Assembly: GCA_022579005.1 (NCBI GenBank)
Contig: MU401766.1
Location: forward strand, 1-36,581
Source: Poronia punctata
Taxonomy: Eukaryota; Ascomycota; Sordariomycetes; Xylariales; Xylariaceae
Direction of reading: 5' to 3'
Length of the DNA stretch: 36,581 nt
In this document: positions 10,410 through 20,743 of the stretch, one piece after another
Layout of the letters: every line of letters begins with the position of its first letter
Numbering within the stretch: position 1 is the stretch's first letter
Program-made: the position numbers and the translations under genes
The notes under the pieces: generated by a model
Told to the model about the DNA's origin: nothing
What the model saw: only the letters and a program-made list of their open reading frames with translations
Databases searched by the model: none

Positions 10410-10850
10410 TTAGGAAACCATCTCGACCTCGTTATCAGCAGTTGTATCAGTGCCGTGGGGTGGATGAGCGTTCACACCAAGCCCGATAGCGGCCTCGGCT
10501 TCCTTTTGTGTATATGGCTGTTCACGAAGCTGCTTGACCCTGCGCAGAGTTTTATACAGTTAGCCGTAGTTGCGATGTCCACATTGCAGTGTTGCGTGTA
10601 GGCGTCCGCTACAAACGTACCTTCTCTTATGCGGTTTCCCCTTCCGATGCAATATCAAGTTCGACTCCGTATCATACCACTTTGCGCATTCGACGCAATA
10701 CCATCTTCCTAACCCGGGAAGATCCTCATTTGGTTTCATGTCTTTGTATTGGGATAGATGTTTTTGGCTATTGAGGTCGGCCTTGATTTGGTCAAGATCC
10801 CTTACGTGTCGACGTGTCTTCGTAAGGGTACGCTTGTTCCTAACACCCAT
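10410..10850 (-). CDS. bud20: Bud20-type C2H2 zinc-finger ribosome biogenesis/export factor (two exons)
   Basis: Bud20 is a shuttling factor that binds pre-60S ribosomal subunits in the nucleus and aids their export. Exons 10850-10621 and 10539-10410 (minus strand) join to 119 residues. The N-terminus MGVRNKRTLTKTRR is the basic Bud20 signature, followed by DLDQIKADL. One zinc finger has Cys52 and Cys55 and His68 and His74 (C-X2-C-X12-H-X5-H), preceded by DLPGLGRWYC and followed by GKPHKRR. Past the intron the reading KQLREQPYTQKEAEAAIGLG is the conserved C-terminal Bud20 segment. If the intron were ignored, the product would be a wrong 96-residue form. The length fits filamentous fungal homologues and is shorter than the yeast protein. 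The start ATG 10850 matches the family N-terminus exactly. The gene is intact and convergent with dam1. Confidence 0.96.
10540..10620 (-). other. bud20 intron (81 nt)
   Basis: On the minus strand the 5' site is GTACGT, the branch motif is CTAAC (plus 10559-10563) and the 3' site is GCGCAG. Removal joins ...KPHKR to RVKQLREQPYTQKEAEAA, which restores the Bud20 C-terminus. Confidence 0.93.
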
Positions 10851-11189
10851 ATTGTCGGTATATTTCGTCGGCGTTTCTAAAGTATCATGTGGTTGGTAAT
10901 GAAATATATCCTGGCAAAGAGTATTTATTTAGGGTCATGGCCTAGGTATTGCTAGTGGTAATGTATGAGTTTTATGGCTTAGTGTTCTAGCTAGACAGAC
11001 CCTAGAGTCTTTACCACCTAAGGTTAGTGGATAGCACTCTGTAAATAAAGTACTCTGTTTTTATTTACAAATTATAAATATGTATAGATTTCTAATAGAA
11101 GATGATAAGAACTTTATTGAACTATTTTAGTAAAAAGCTAATTTATTTACAAAGTAAAAAAAATAAAAGCTAGGTATATATAATATATA
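10851..11189 (-). promoter_or_regulatory. 5' flank of bud20 grading into AT-rich repeat
   Basis: About 200 bases of normal composition lie upstream of the bud20 start. From about 11040 the sequence becomes AT-rich over some 100 bases, more gradually than on the left side, and the copy A LTR begins near 11190. No confident promoter motif was identified. The graded transition could reflect mutation spreading from the repeat or an AT-rich host intergenic sequence. Confidence 0.45.
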
Positions 11190-11432
11190 ATATAATATAA
11201 TAAGGTACTTAGCTAGAAAACTTACTTGCTAAGCTATTTGCATATAAACTATATACTAATTAAAGCTATGCTAATTAATAGCTAAAGCTTTACTAGTTAT
11301 ACTTTTTTTTTAATTATTTTAGCTAGTTTAGTTATTTACTTAGCTAATTAAATAAAAGTTATTTAATATATTTAGTTTTTAAAATTGCTAGCAATATTAC
11401 TTTATAACTACTATATTACTTAAATATTTATA
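11190..11432 (+). repeat. 5' LTR of copy A (subtype I)
   Basis: It matches the 3' LTR at 18240-18629 and the LTR at 36334-36567, with shared blocks such as TTGCTAAGCTATTTGCAT and AAAATTGCTAGCAATATTAC. The terminal TG and CA are not preserved, so edges are approximate. Confidence 0.88.
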
Positions 11433-11803
11433 CTTTTTTATTTTTTTATTTTTAAGTTATAATATAATATTTAATAAAAAGATTTAAACTAAAAACTAAG
11501 CATAGTTTATAATTGCTAAGCAAATAACTAATAACAATATAAATAAGCTTAATAAACTTAATATTAAAAATAAGTAATAAAAACTAAAAAAAACTAGCTA
11601 ATAGTTAAGCTAAATTTATAAATAGCTAAAAATAAAAAGGCTATAAAAAATATATAAAAAAAGCAAAAAACTTAATAATAAATTAAAATACTTAAAATAA
11701 AAAGTATTACTTATTAAAGTAGTTAATTAGCTACTAAGCAATAATTTATAAAAAGGTTAAAAGGTTTAAAAATATCTTTTTTACTTTAAACTGCTATTAT
11801 ATA

Positions 11804-11856
11804 AAAGGTTTTATAATAAAGGTTTTATAATAAAGGTTTTATAATAAAGGTTTTTA
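11804..11856. repeat. 14-bp tandem repeat in copy A
   Basis: The unit AAAGGTTTTATAAT starts at 11804, 11818, 11832 and 11846 (last unit partial). Copy B has a single unit at the matching place (near 29850). The period is not a multiple of three, so it also breaks the gag frame. Confidence 0.93.
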
Positions 11857-12705
11857 TTATAATAGCTTTTATAAAAGTTTAAAAAGTTAAAATAATAATT
11901 TTTTAAATTAAATTATTAATATAGTAAATTAAAATATATAGTAGCTTTAGCTACTTGCTAAGCAAAAAAAAAACTTAATATAAAAATAGTATAAAAGGTT
12001 TTTTATATAGTTATTAGCAGCTAAAGTAAAATATTATTATTATAAAGATTAAAAACTAAATTATAGCTATAAAAAAAGCAATTAGTAAAAGCTTAGCTAT
12101 AAAGATTTAAAATAAATTATTTAAGCTTTAATATAAGCTAAGTTTAAAATTTAAATAAATTAGCGTGCTTATAAAAATATACTAAACTATAATAACTTAA
12201 AAAAAAAGTTACTTTTAAATTTTTTTAAAAGTTTATTTAGTAAAAGAATGTTAACTTAAAGCTATTTAAGCAAACTTTTTAAAAATAGCTAGATAAAATA
12301 AAATAGTAAAAAAATAAAAACTTAAAAAAAAAATTTATTAGCAAGTATTAATATAAAAGCTTAAAAGTGCTATATTATTAAATAATAATAGCTAACTAGC
12401 TTTTAATTATTAATATTAGCTTTAAAAAAAAACTAAAAAAAGTTTTAATAAAGTAGTATATATTATTTAATAATATAATAATAATATATTATAAAGCTAA
12501 AGAATAATAAAGTACTTAGCACTATACTAGCAAAAAATATAAATTGCTATAAAAGCAAAAATATATTAAATACTTATTAAAGCAAAAAAAGTTAATAAAT
12601 AACTTAAAAGTATTTAAATAGTTAAAAAAAACTAATAATTTATTAAAGTAATAAATAAATTAAAATTAAAGCAAATTAGCATATATTAGCAATAGATTTA
12701 TAATA

Positions 12706-12747
12706 TATTACTATTATAGCTAAAAAAGCTATATAGCTAAATATTGC
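12706..12747 (+). pseudogene. gag zinc knuckle relic of copy A
   Basis: Fourteen codons fit a CX2CX4HX4C nucleocapsid zinc knuckle. The first two Cys and the His codons are all TAT here, which single G-to-A or C-to-T changes produce from TGT and CAT. The last Cys codon (TGC) is intact and is preceded by Ile-Ala-Lys-Tyr. One TAA is explained by CAA. In copy B the same site (30718-30759) has no stop and still has the Gly codon before the His, which supports the reading. The knuckle would have bound element RNA in the Gag particle. Confidence 0.78.
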
Positions 12748-13676
12748 TTAAAAAATAAGTAGTTAGTATTAAACTACTAGTTAAGCAAAGTTAAGCAAAA
12801 ACTATTTAAATAGCTTAAAAGTAAAATATAAAACGTTTAAGCAGCTTAATTAAATTTTAAAAATAAAAAGTTAAAAGCTAAGCTAAAATAAAATAATATA
12901 TTTAATTTACTTTAGCAAAGTTTTATAAAATATTTAGTATTATAAAGCTATTTTAAATAATAGCTATAGTTTTTATAAGTAGTAAAAAAAAGTTAAAAAA
13001 AGTTATTATAAATATAAATATAAAAGCTTAAGTTAATATTATATATAAAGATTTTTAAAAAAAATATTTATAAAAAGTAAATATTTTATTATTTTTATTA
13101 ATAAAATTAAATAAAAAGCTAATAAAATACTAAGTAGCTTATATAGCTAGTTTTTAAATAGTTAATGCTTAAAAAATTAAAAAAACTTTTAAGCAAGTAT
13201 TTTATATAATATATAAAAATAAAAAGCATTAAAGCTTTTAATATTATAATTAAAAATAAGTTAATTAAGTATACTATTAAATATAGCCTTTACTTAATAG
13301 TTTTATAGTAAATATTAAAAAATAAATTTTAAAAGGTTTGCTAAAAATATAGTTAGTAGTTAAGTAGTATATGTTACTAACTTAATAAGTATAAGTAGGA
13401 CTTTTTTTAAAAAAAGTTACTATTTTTTAAAATTAATAATAAACCTAGCACTAAAAATAAAATTAATTTATTTAAGTATTTTAAAGCGTTTTATTATATA
13501 TACTTTAAACTATTAGCAAAAAAGTTGCTAATATTAAAAAAAGCATAATATATAATAAACTTAGTAAAAAAAGTATAAGTACTATTTAATTTAATTTATT
13601 TTATTATAAAAGGTTAATAGTAAATATTTAAAAAAATACTTTAAAAAAACTTTTAAATAAGCTATATATAATACTA

Positions 13677-14050
13677 AAAAGCAAATATAAAAGCTTTTAT
13701 TTTATTTATTATAAAAAACATATAAAGCTTTATGTTAATTATAAAAGCTTAAATAAAATAATTATAAAAAATAAGTATTTTTTACTTTTTATATTAAAAG
13801 TAATAAATAAGCTAAAGTTAGCAAAAATTCTTTTTAAGCTAAACTTTTATAATGCTTACTACTATATTTAAATTAGGTATAATAATAAATAAAAAACTGC
13901 TTTTTAAATAAAATATAAGCATTTTAGGTATATAAGTATACTTTTTAAATTAACTAATACTTTTGCAACTTTTTAAGCTTATATATATAAAGCCTTAGCT
14001 AAGCTAGTAAATTATATTTATATAGTTTATTTAAATAATATTAAAGGTTT
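13677..14050 (+). pseudogene. Reverse transcriptase relic of copy A
   Basis: One frame gives, in order, LYVNYKSLNKIIIKNKY (gypsy LCVDYR.LN..TIKNRYPLP region), ILFKLNFYNAYYYI (the palm segment with the first catalytic Asp, here Asn), LFKLTNTFATF (PFGLTNAPATF region) and IYIVYLNNI. The last is the Tyr-Leu-Asp-Asp catalytic box, now Tyr-Leu-Asn-Asn at 14028-14039. Each difference is explained by C-to-T or G-to-A. This identifies the family as Ty3/gypsy with good confidence and shows that the three catalytic aspartates are lost. Confidence 0.9.
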
Positions 14051-14169
14051 TTTTAAAAGATTTTTTAAAAAATATAAAAAGCACTTTTAATTAGTTTATA
14101 ACTAATTAATAAAATATTAACTATTTATAAAACTATTAAATTATTAGTTTTTTAAAACTAAAATTAAAT

Positions 14170-14470
14170 TTTTAAAGTTTATTATTATAATTAGAAAAAT
14201 AAAAATAAATCTTTAAAAGGTTGCTGCTATTTAAAAGTAAAAAGTATTAATTTTAATATATAATATATAAATATTTTTAAAGTTTATAAACTTTTATAAA
14301 AAGTTTATAGTTAAATATATAAACGTTACTATGCTAATTATAGCAATTTTAAAAGGTTATACTTTACTAAGCTATGTTTTTAAGTAAACTTTAAAAGCAA
14401 ATTAGATATTTAAAAAAATAAAAAAAGCTTTTATATTAGTAACTATTTTTTACTACTAAAATAGCTATTT
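14170..14470 (+). pseudogene. RNase H tether region relic of copy A
   Basis: Downstream of the palm motif the frame reads FLKFIIII near 14174 and then IFLKFINFYKKFIVKYINVT at about 14270-14329. This fits the gypsy FLG(F)xNFYRRFI segment that links reverse transcriptase to RNase H, followed by an Ala-Ile-Leu-Lys-Gly block. The RNase H catalytic residues themselves could not be placed with certainty. Stops are present throughout. Confidence 0.75.
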
Positions 14471-15605
14471 AAATATTAATAAATATGTTAATAAAAGCAA
14501 TATTAAAAATAATATTATAGCTTTATAAAAAAATATAAAACCTAAGTATTTACTAGTTATAAAAGCTTATAAATATAAAAACTAAATAAGTAATAAGCTA
14601 ATAAAAGCTTTTAGTAATTATAAAAAGTTATAAGCGCTAATAGTAATACTTTAAAAAAATAAATTAAACTTTAATAATATAAATAAATTATATAGCTTTA
14701 AAAAGCGTAGTTAAGTTACTAGTATAAAACCTTTTAAAAAGCTTGCTTACTAAGTATATAAGCTGGCATAGTTTTATTTTAATATAAAATATTAATTTAA
14801 TATATTAAACCTAGTAAATAAATTATTAAAAAAGCTAAATTTTATAGCTAAAAAGACTTAATATAAAAATATAATATTAATATTAACAAAAGGCTTTTTA
14901 ACTAGTTAGTAAGCTATTATAAAAAATATAGTAGTTATTAGCAAAAATTTTATTTTAGAAAAAGTAAAGCATTAGCCTATACTACTAAAGCAGCTTAAAA
15001 AGCTTTATTAAACTTATACTTATTAGCTTATTTAATAATAAAAGTATAAATTATAAATTTATAAGCTTATAAATTGCTAAACTTTTACTATATAATTATA
15101 AACAATTTTTAAAAGTAAAAAATTAAAAAGTACTAATATATATGCTTAACTTATATATTATGTACTATATAAATAGTAATAATAACCTATTTAATAATAG
15201 CTACTACTAAAAATATAAAAACTATTTTTTTAAAAAAAAATTAAAGTTATTATTTATAGCTAATATGTTTTATATACAAAAGCTAAAAAATTAGCTTAAA
15301 GTAAAACAGGTTTTTAATTAGTAGCTTTAATATAGTTTATAAAATAGGTTTATAAAATACTATATAAACTATAAGCTAAAAACTTTACTTTTATATAACT
15401 TATAAAAATTATTTGCTATAAAGCTAAAATATATAAAAAATATTATATTAATAATAAAAAAATATTATACTTTAAAAATTGTTAATAATTTTAGCTTAAA
15501 AAGCTTTAATAAAGTAGCTAATAAACTAATATTATAATACTATTAAAGCTAAGCTTATAAAAAAATAGCTAAGTTATTATAATATAAGTTTTATTAAAAC
15601 AGCTT

Positions 15606-16205
15606 AAAGTAAAATGTTTAAAAATATATTGCTAGCTATGCATAATATAAAATCGCTTAAAAACTAAAGCATAAGGTTTATAAAAAGCTATAGTTATTAT
15701 TTTTATTAAAGTAGCTTTTTTAAAAAATTAGCTTAGATTTTATTATAAAACTACTTTTATATATAAAAGCAAATAATAATGTTTATAATATAATTTTAGT
15801 TATTATAAAATAGTTTATAAAAATAATATTATTTATTTTTATATAAAAAATACTTAATACTACTAAGCTTATAGTAATTATATACTATAAAGTAAACTAC
15901 TAGTATAGGTTTTTTAAAAAGTTATAATAATAAAAATAAACTTATTATAAGCAAATTTTATAAAATATTTTATAAAATATAAAAAATATATTAGTAGCTA
16001 TTTACTATAAAATACTTTTAAATTAATAGCTAAATAAAATAAGTATATTAAACTTTAAAAAATACTTTTTTACTTTTTATACTAGTAAGCTAAATAGCTA
16101 AGTAAAAGTATTAGCAAAAGCTAAATTTATATATAATAATAGCTAATATACTATTATAATCTATTTATTATTTAAAACGCTATATAAATACTATTTAAAA
16201 AGTAT
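15606..16205 (+). pseudogene. Integrase relic of copy A
   Basis: At 15622-15648 the frame reads Lys-Tyr-Ile-Ala-Ser-Tyr-Ala-stop-Tyr. This fits the YVxSCxxC zinc-binding part of gypsy integrase with both Cys codons changed TGT to TAT. It is followed by KLKHKVYKKL, matching the RHKPYGLLQ region. At 16120-16143 the frame AKFIYNNS matches the conserved AEFAYNNS block near the third catalytic residue. The full DDE triad could not be placed. The enzyme would have inserted element DNA into the genome. Frames are broken by stops. Confidence 0.8.
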
Positions 16206-16349
16206 AAAGTATATAATAAATTAGCTTTAATTTAATATCTTTTTTTAAAAGAAAAGCTATAGCAAATAAAAGCTATATGCTATATAGTTTATAAGCATTA
16301 AAAGCAAGTAGTTAAGTTAATATAAAAGTATTATAATAAGCATTATATA

Positions 16350-18228
16350 TTAAAAAAGTTTTAAGCAAATAATATAATAAAGTTATTAATAATATATTTT
16401 AAGTTTAGGTATAAAAATAGCTAGCTTTTATATATATTTAAATTAAATTTTTTAAAAAAGTAAAAGCTTAAATAAGCTAAATTAAGTTATTTAAAATTTA
16501 TTTTTAAGTTTATAATATATTTTTTATATTTTTGCTTAAGCTATAAATAAACTAATTAAAAACGCTAATAAAATAGTGCTACTTAAGTTAAAAAATAAGT
16601 AAAAAATACTATTTAATAATAAAAAAACTAAAGTTAATAAAAATATTTAGTGAAATAAAAAAGCTAGCTAATAAAATATAATATTTAAAAGCTAGCTACT
16701 AAACTAATATAAAAAAAATTAAAAAAGTTTATACTAAGTAAAATAATAAGTAAAGTAATTATATTTATATATAAAGATTAAAGTTATAAAGTATATAGTT
16801 AGTTAATAAAATAATAGTAAGCTATAATTAAATAATTAACTTAAGCTAGAATATTATAAAAACTGAAACTTATATTTAAAAAAATTAAATATAGCTTGAA
16901 ATTTATTAAAGTATTAATATAAAATCATTATTATTAAATAAAAATTAATAATTAAAAGCTAAATAGTAGCTAAAAAGCAAATATATATAAAACTATTAAA
17001 ATAGCTAAAATAAAAAGTAAATATGCTAATATAATAAAAAGTTTAAATAAAACTAATACTTAATATAAAGTAAACAATATAAATAAAAAAGTTTTAATCG
17101 TTATTATTAATACTTAAAATAGCATAAAAGCTTTTTTTTTATACTTAGTATAGTTAAGCTTTAACTTAGTAGCGTTTATAATTATTAATAACTTTAGCTA
17201 AGCAATATATATATATAAGTTATTTAAAATATTATTTTTTAACTTAGTACTAAGTAAAATACTTTTTAATTTTTTCATTAACTTAAAAAAAGTATAAAGT
17301 TTAAATTACTAATGTAGTACTAAAAAAAAGTTAATATAAAAATAAGTAACTATAAAGATACTATATTTATTAACTATTTAAAAAAGAATATTATTATAAA
17401 ATAATAAAAATAAGTAAGCTTATAAAAAAAGTAGCTTAAATTTTTTTATAAAAAATTAAAGTTTTTTTTTATAGTTAACTACTTTATAAAAAGCTAAGCT
17501 AGCTTTTTTAAAGCAAAAAATAAAATAGCTAATTTTAATTATATAAAAGTTAATAAATATAGTATTTATATTAATAGCTTAAATATTTTTATATATTAAA
17601 AGCTTAGTATTAACTTGCTAATAAAAAACTATATATTAAATAATAACCTAAGCTATACTTTTAAAAACTATAAAAGTTTTAAATAAGCAATATTAAAATA
17701 AATAACCTAATAAAAATAAAGCAATAAATATATAGCATAATAAGCATAATTATTTTGCTTATAAGCTATATATAGTTAATAAAGCTAAAAATATAAAAAT
17801 AATAAATTTAAAAGTAATTACTTATTATAAAAATATAATTAATATAAAGTTTTTAGCTAAGTATAATAAGCAATATATTTTAGCTAAATTTTATATAAAA
17901 AAAGGTTAAATATATAATAATTAAAAAATAACTAAGTTAAAGCTATATTAAAACAATATAAGCATATAAAAATATATTATTTAAAAGGCAGTATAGTAAC
18001 AGTTAATTAATAAATTAAAAAATAAAATAAAAGCAAAAAAAATAAAAATCTTATTATATAAACTATAAAATTAAAAAGAATAAGCAAAAGTAGTTAACTA
18101 TAACTAATTAGTAAATAAAAAGTTAGTTTTTTAAAAGTAATAAAGCAATTTAATTAAAAGAATTAAAAATAAAATTAATTACTAAAAATATACTTATAAA
18201 TACTAAAATTATTAAAAACTAGCAACTT
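16350..18228 (+). pseudogene. 3' part of copy A: integrase C-terminus and unassigned module
   Basis: From 16350 to about 16600 the sequence fits the C-terminal GPY/F part of gypsy integrase, with KLFKIYF near 16490 where GPFKI is expected. Around 16785-16830 a YIVS-stop-stop-like string could be a chromodomain remnant (YLVxWxGY), but this is weak. From about 16900 to 18228, 1.3 kb remains unassigned. Blocks of it recur in copy B, for example TTAACTTAGTAGCGTTTATA at about 17161 and 35215, so it belongs to the element and is not a later insertion. Confidence 0.5.
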
Positions 18229-18240
18229 AAAAAAAAAAGT
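18229..18240 (+). other. Polypurine tract of copy A
   Basis: A run of about ten A followed by G lies directly before the 3' LTR, after the shared block AACTAGCAAC. The same tract reads AAAAAAAAGGG at 29023-29033 in F3, less changed. This is the primer site for plus-strand DNA synthesis in LTR elements. Confidence 0.75.
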
Positions 18241-18629
18241 AATATAAAAAAGTACTTAGTTAAAAAACCTACTTGCTAAGCTACTTATATATAAACTATA
18301 AGTTAACTAAAGCTATACTAACTATTAACTAAAGGTTTACTAATTATACTTTTTTAATTTTTTTAGCTAGTTTAATTACTTAGTAATAAAATTTTAACGT
18401 TTATTTTAAATAAATTTAAGCTAACTATAATAGCATAACTATAGCTGCAAGTGCTTTAATAGCTAGCTGCTTTTTATTACCTTATATAACCTTTTTTTAA
18501 GTTTATATTAAAAAAAAATAAAGCTTAGTTACCTACTTAGCTAACTAAATAAAAATTATATAATATACTTAATTTTTAAAATTGCTAGCTATATTATTTT
18601 AAAACTAACTTATTGCCTAAACCTTTATA
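18240..18629 (+). repeat. 3' LTR of copy A (subtype I) with internal insertion
   Basis: It matches the 5' LTR of the same copy (11190-11432) over its whole length except for about 157 extra bases at 18384-18540. Without these it is about 233 bases, like the 5' LTR. The end is set where the match to other LTRs stops. Confidence 0.85.
18384..18540. mobile_element. About 157-bp insertion in the 3' LTR of copy A
   Basis: The other LTR copies read continuously across this site. Here the two flanks overlap: AGTTTAATTACTTA on the left and AGCTTAGTTACCTA on the right. These 14 bases differ only by C/T and G/A and occur once in uninterrupted LTRs. That looks like a target-site duplication later changed by RIP. 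The insert has no evident terminal inverted repeat and no ORF. It may be a small non-autonomous element or a filler insertion. Confidence 0.55.
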
Positions 18630-20507
18630 AAAGCTTAAATAAAGTAATACTATAAAAGCTATTTTTAAAAACTTTTGGTATTACTATTAAATTAAAAGCT
18701 AGTTAAAGTTATTTTTTAAAAATCTTTTTAATTAATAATTTAATTATAGTTCATTATGCTTTTTTACGTTAAGCAAACTTTTTATAAATAAGTTAAGTTA
18801 CTTTATAAATAGCTTTACTATTTATAACATTACTATATTTAGTTTAATTATATATTTAGCTTTTATTTATTTTTTATAAAATAAATAAATATAATAAAAG
18901 TACTACTAGTAAGCTTGCTATTTTAAGCTAATTTAATAAAAAAAAAGGTAACTTATAAGTTTAAATATAATTTATACTTAATACTTTAATATTGCTAAAC
19001 TAACTTTATAATTTTTAAACTTAGACTTTTTAGCTTTAAAAACTATTTATTAAAAATAAATTAAGTATAATAAATATTAAGGAAATAAAAAAATAAAAAA
19101 ATAATAAAGCTAGCTAAAAGCAGCTAAAAAAATAAAAAAAAATAAAAAAGTTTTTAAAAAAGTTTTTAATACTATTAACTACTTAAAAACTAAGTAAAAT
19201 ATGTTTTAATAAAATATAAAAGTTATAATAAGTAAAATAAACTAGTTTATTTAAGCTACTTAAAGCAAGCTTATAACTTTAAAATTATAAATATTAGTAT
19301 AAGCACGTTATTTAAAATAAATATAAAAGCTAATGCTAGTATAGCAACTAAAAATAGCTTAATAAAGCTTTATTTAATATATACTTACTACGTTTTAATT
19401 TAAATTTTTATTAATAATAAAAAGTTTTAAAAAATAATTTTAATAATTATTATAAAATTTTAAACTTTTTATTATATATTAACTTATAGTTAATAAAATA
19501 TGCTTTACTAAAAAATAATTGCTTATTAATTTAATTTATTAATTTACTAATTTAATAATTAATTATTTTATTAAATAACTAATAAAATATAAACTTTAAA
19601 AGTTATTTTTATTATATAAAAAAACGCAATATTTAATTTTATAAATATAGTTAAGCTTTAAATTATTAAAATAAACTATAAAAGTATTAAAATTTTTTTT
19701 TAAAAAATATTAAATAATAACATTTTTTATAAAAAGTATTAAAACTAATAAGTTTACTAAATTAACTAAGTTTAATAAAGTTGCTAAATAACTTAAAACT
19801 ATAAAGTTTTTTAAAAATAATAAATACTTTTATTATAATTTAGCATTATTATTTAATATAAAAATTAATAATAATAAAATATAAATTAAAAAAAATAATA
19901 ATACTTTTATACTTAAATTTAAAAACTTTAAAAACTTTAATTAAGTTAATATAGTTTTAAAAAGCTGCTAAAAGTAGTAACTATAAAAGTTAACTAGTAT
20001 AATTATAGCTTACTTTATTAAAAAAAGCTATAGCTTATTAGTAAATTTTATTTTTTATAATTTAAAAAATAATACTTTTAAAATAAAAGTATTATAATTA
20101 TAATAAACTAGCTAAGCTAACGTTTTATTATAGCTTTAAGCATTACTATAAAATAAAATAATTAGCTATAGCTTAAACTTAAAAACATTGTATATAAAAA
20201 AACGCTTTAAATTTTTTTTTTTAAAACGCGTAAATATGCTAAAGTAAGTTACTTATAAGTAAGTAAAATTTTTAATTAAATAAAAGTAGTTATAGTAGCA
20301 TAGTTAACTATAAACCGTGTTTTAAAGTAAAAGATATTAATATTATAACATAATTAGTATATATACTTATTATGCTTTATATAATAAAGTAGCTATAAAG
20401 TTAAAAAAACTAGCTTAGCTTTAATTTTTTATATATATAGCTATTATTTTTGCTTTGCTTTTAAACTTAAAACTTAGTTATTTATTATATATATAATATA
20501 CTAAGTT
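18630..20507. other. Unresolved AT-rich block between copies A and R2
   Basis: This is 1.9 kb of highly AT-rich sequence between the end of the copy A LTR and the 3' LTR of R2. It does not align by eye with the gypsy family or with 7839-9145. No coding motif was recognised on either strand. It may be an older, fully degraded repeat or mutated host DNA. Confidence 0.6.
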
Positions 20508-20743
20508 TATAAAAGTTTTAATAATAAAGTAGTTATAAAGTAATATTGCTAGCGATTTTAAAACTAAGTATATTAAATAATTCTTATTTAGTTAACTAAA
20601 TATATAACTAAGCTAGCTAAAAAAATATAAAAAGGTATAATTAGCTAAATTATAGCTAATAGTTAGCATAAGTTTAGCTTAGATATAGTTTATATACTAG
20701 TAGCATAGCTAGTAAGTTTTATAAATAAGTGTTTTATTATATT
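20508..20743 (-). repeat. 3' LTR of copy R2 (subtype II)
   Basis: The reverse complement matches the LTRs of R1 and F3. On its high-coordinate side lies a run of T at 20745-20751, the complement of the polypurine tract, then TAAGTTGCTAGTTTTTA. This is the 3' internal end of the family, so the LTR is the downstream one. Confidence 0.85.

Larger units (their letters stand above)
11190..18629 (+). mobile_element. Complete Ty3/gypsy LTR retrotransposon copy A (RIP-mutated)
   Basis: This 7.4 kb copy has a 5' LTR (11190-11432), a gag zinc knuckle (12706-12747), reverse transcriptase (13677-14050), an RNase H region (from about 14170), integrase (15606-16205), a polypurine tract (18229-18240) and a 3' LTR (18240-18629, carrying an insertion). 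The order gag, RT, RH, IN is that of Ty3/gypsy, not copia. Both LTRs are subtype I. Every domain is broken by TAA and TAG codons, and key codons show C-to-T or G-to-A changes, so the copy is inactive. It is the reference for the other copies here. No clear target-site duplication survives. Confidence 0.92.

Noticed and set aside
10570..10899. Plus-strand ORFs across bud20 (starting at 10570 and 10589)
   Set aside because: They are antisense to a zinc-finger gene with a clear family match on the minus strand and show no protein features of their own.
16785..16870. Firm call of a chromodomain in copy A
   Set aside because: Only a short YIVS-stop-stop string resembles the chromodomain core, and the rest does not align by eye, so it is mentioned only as a weak possibility.
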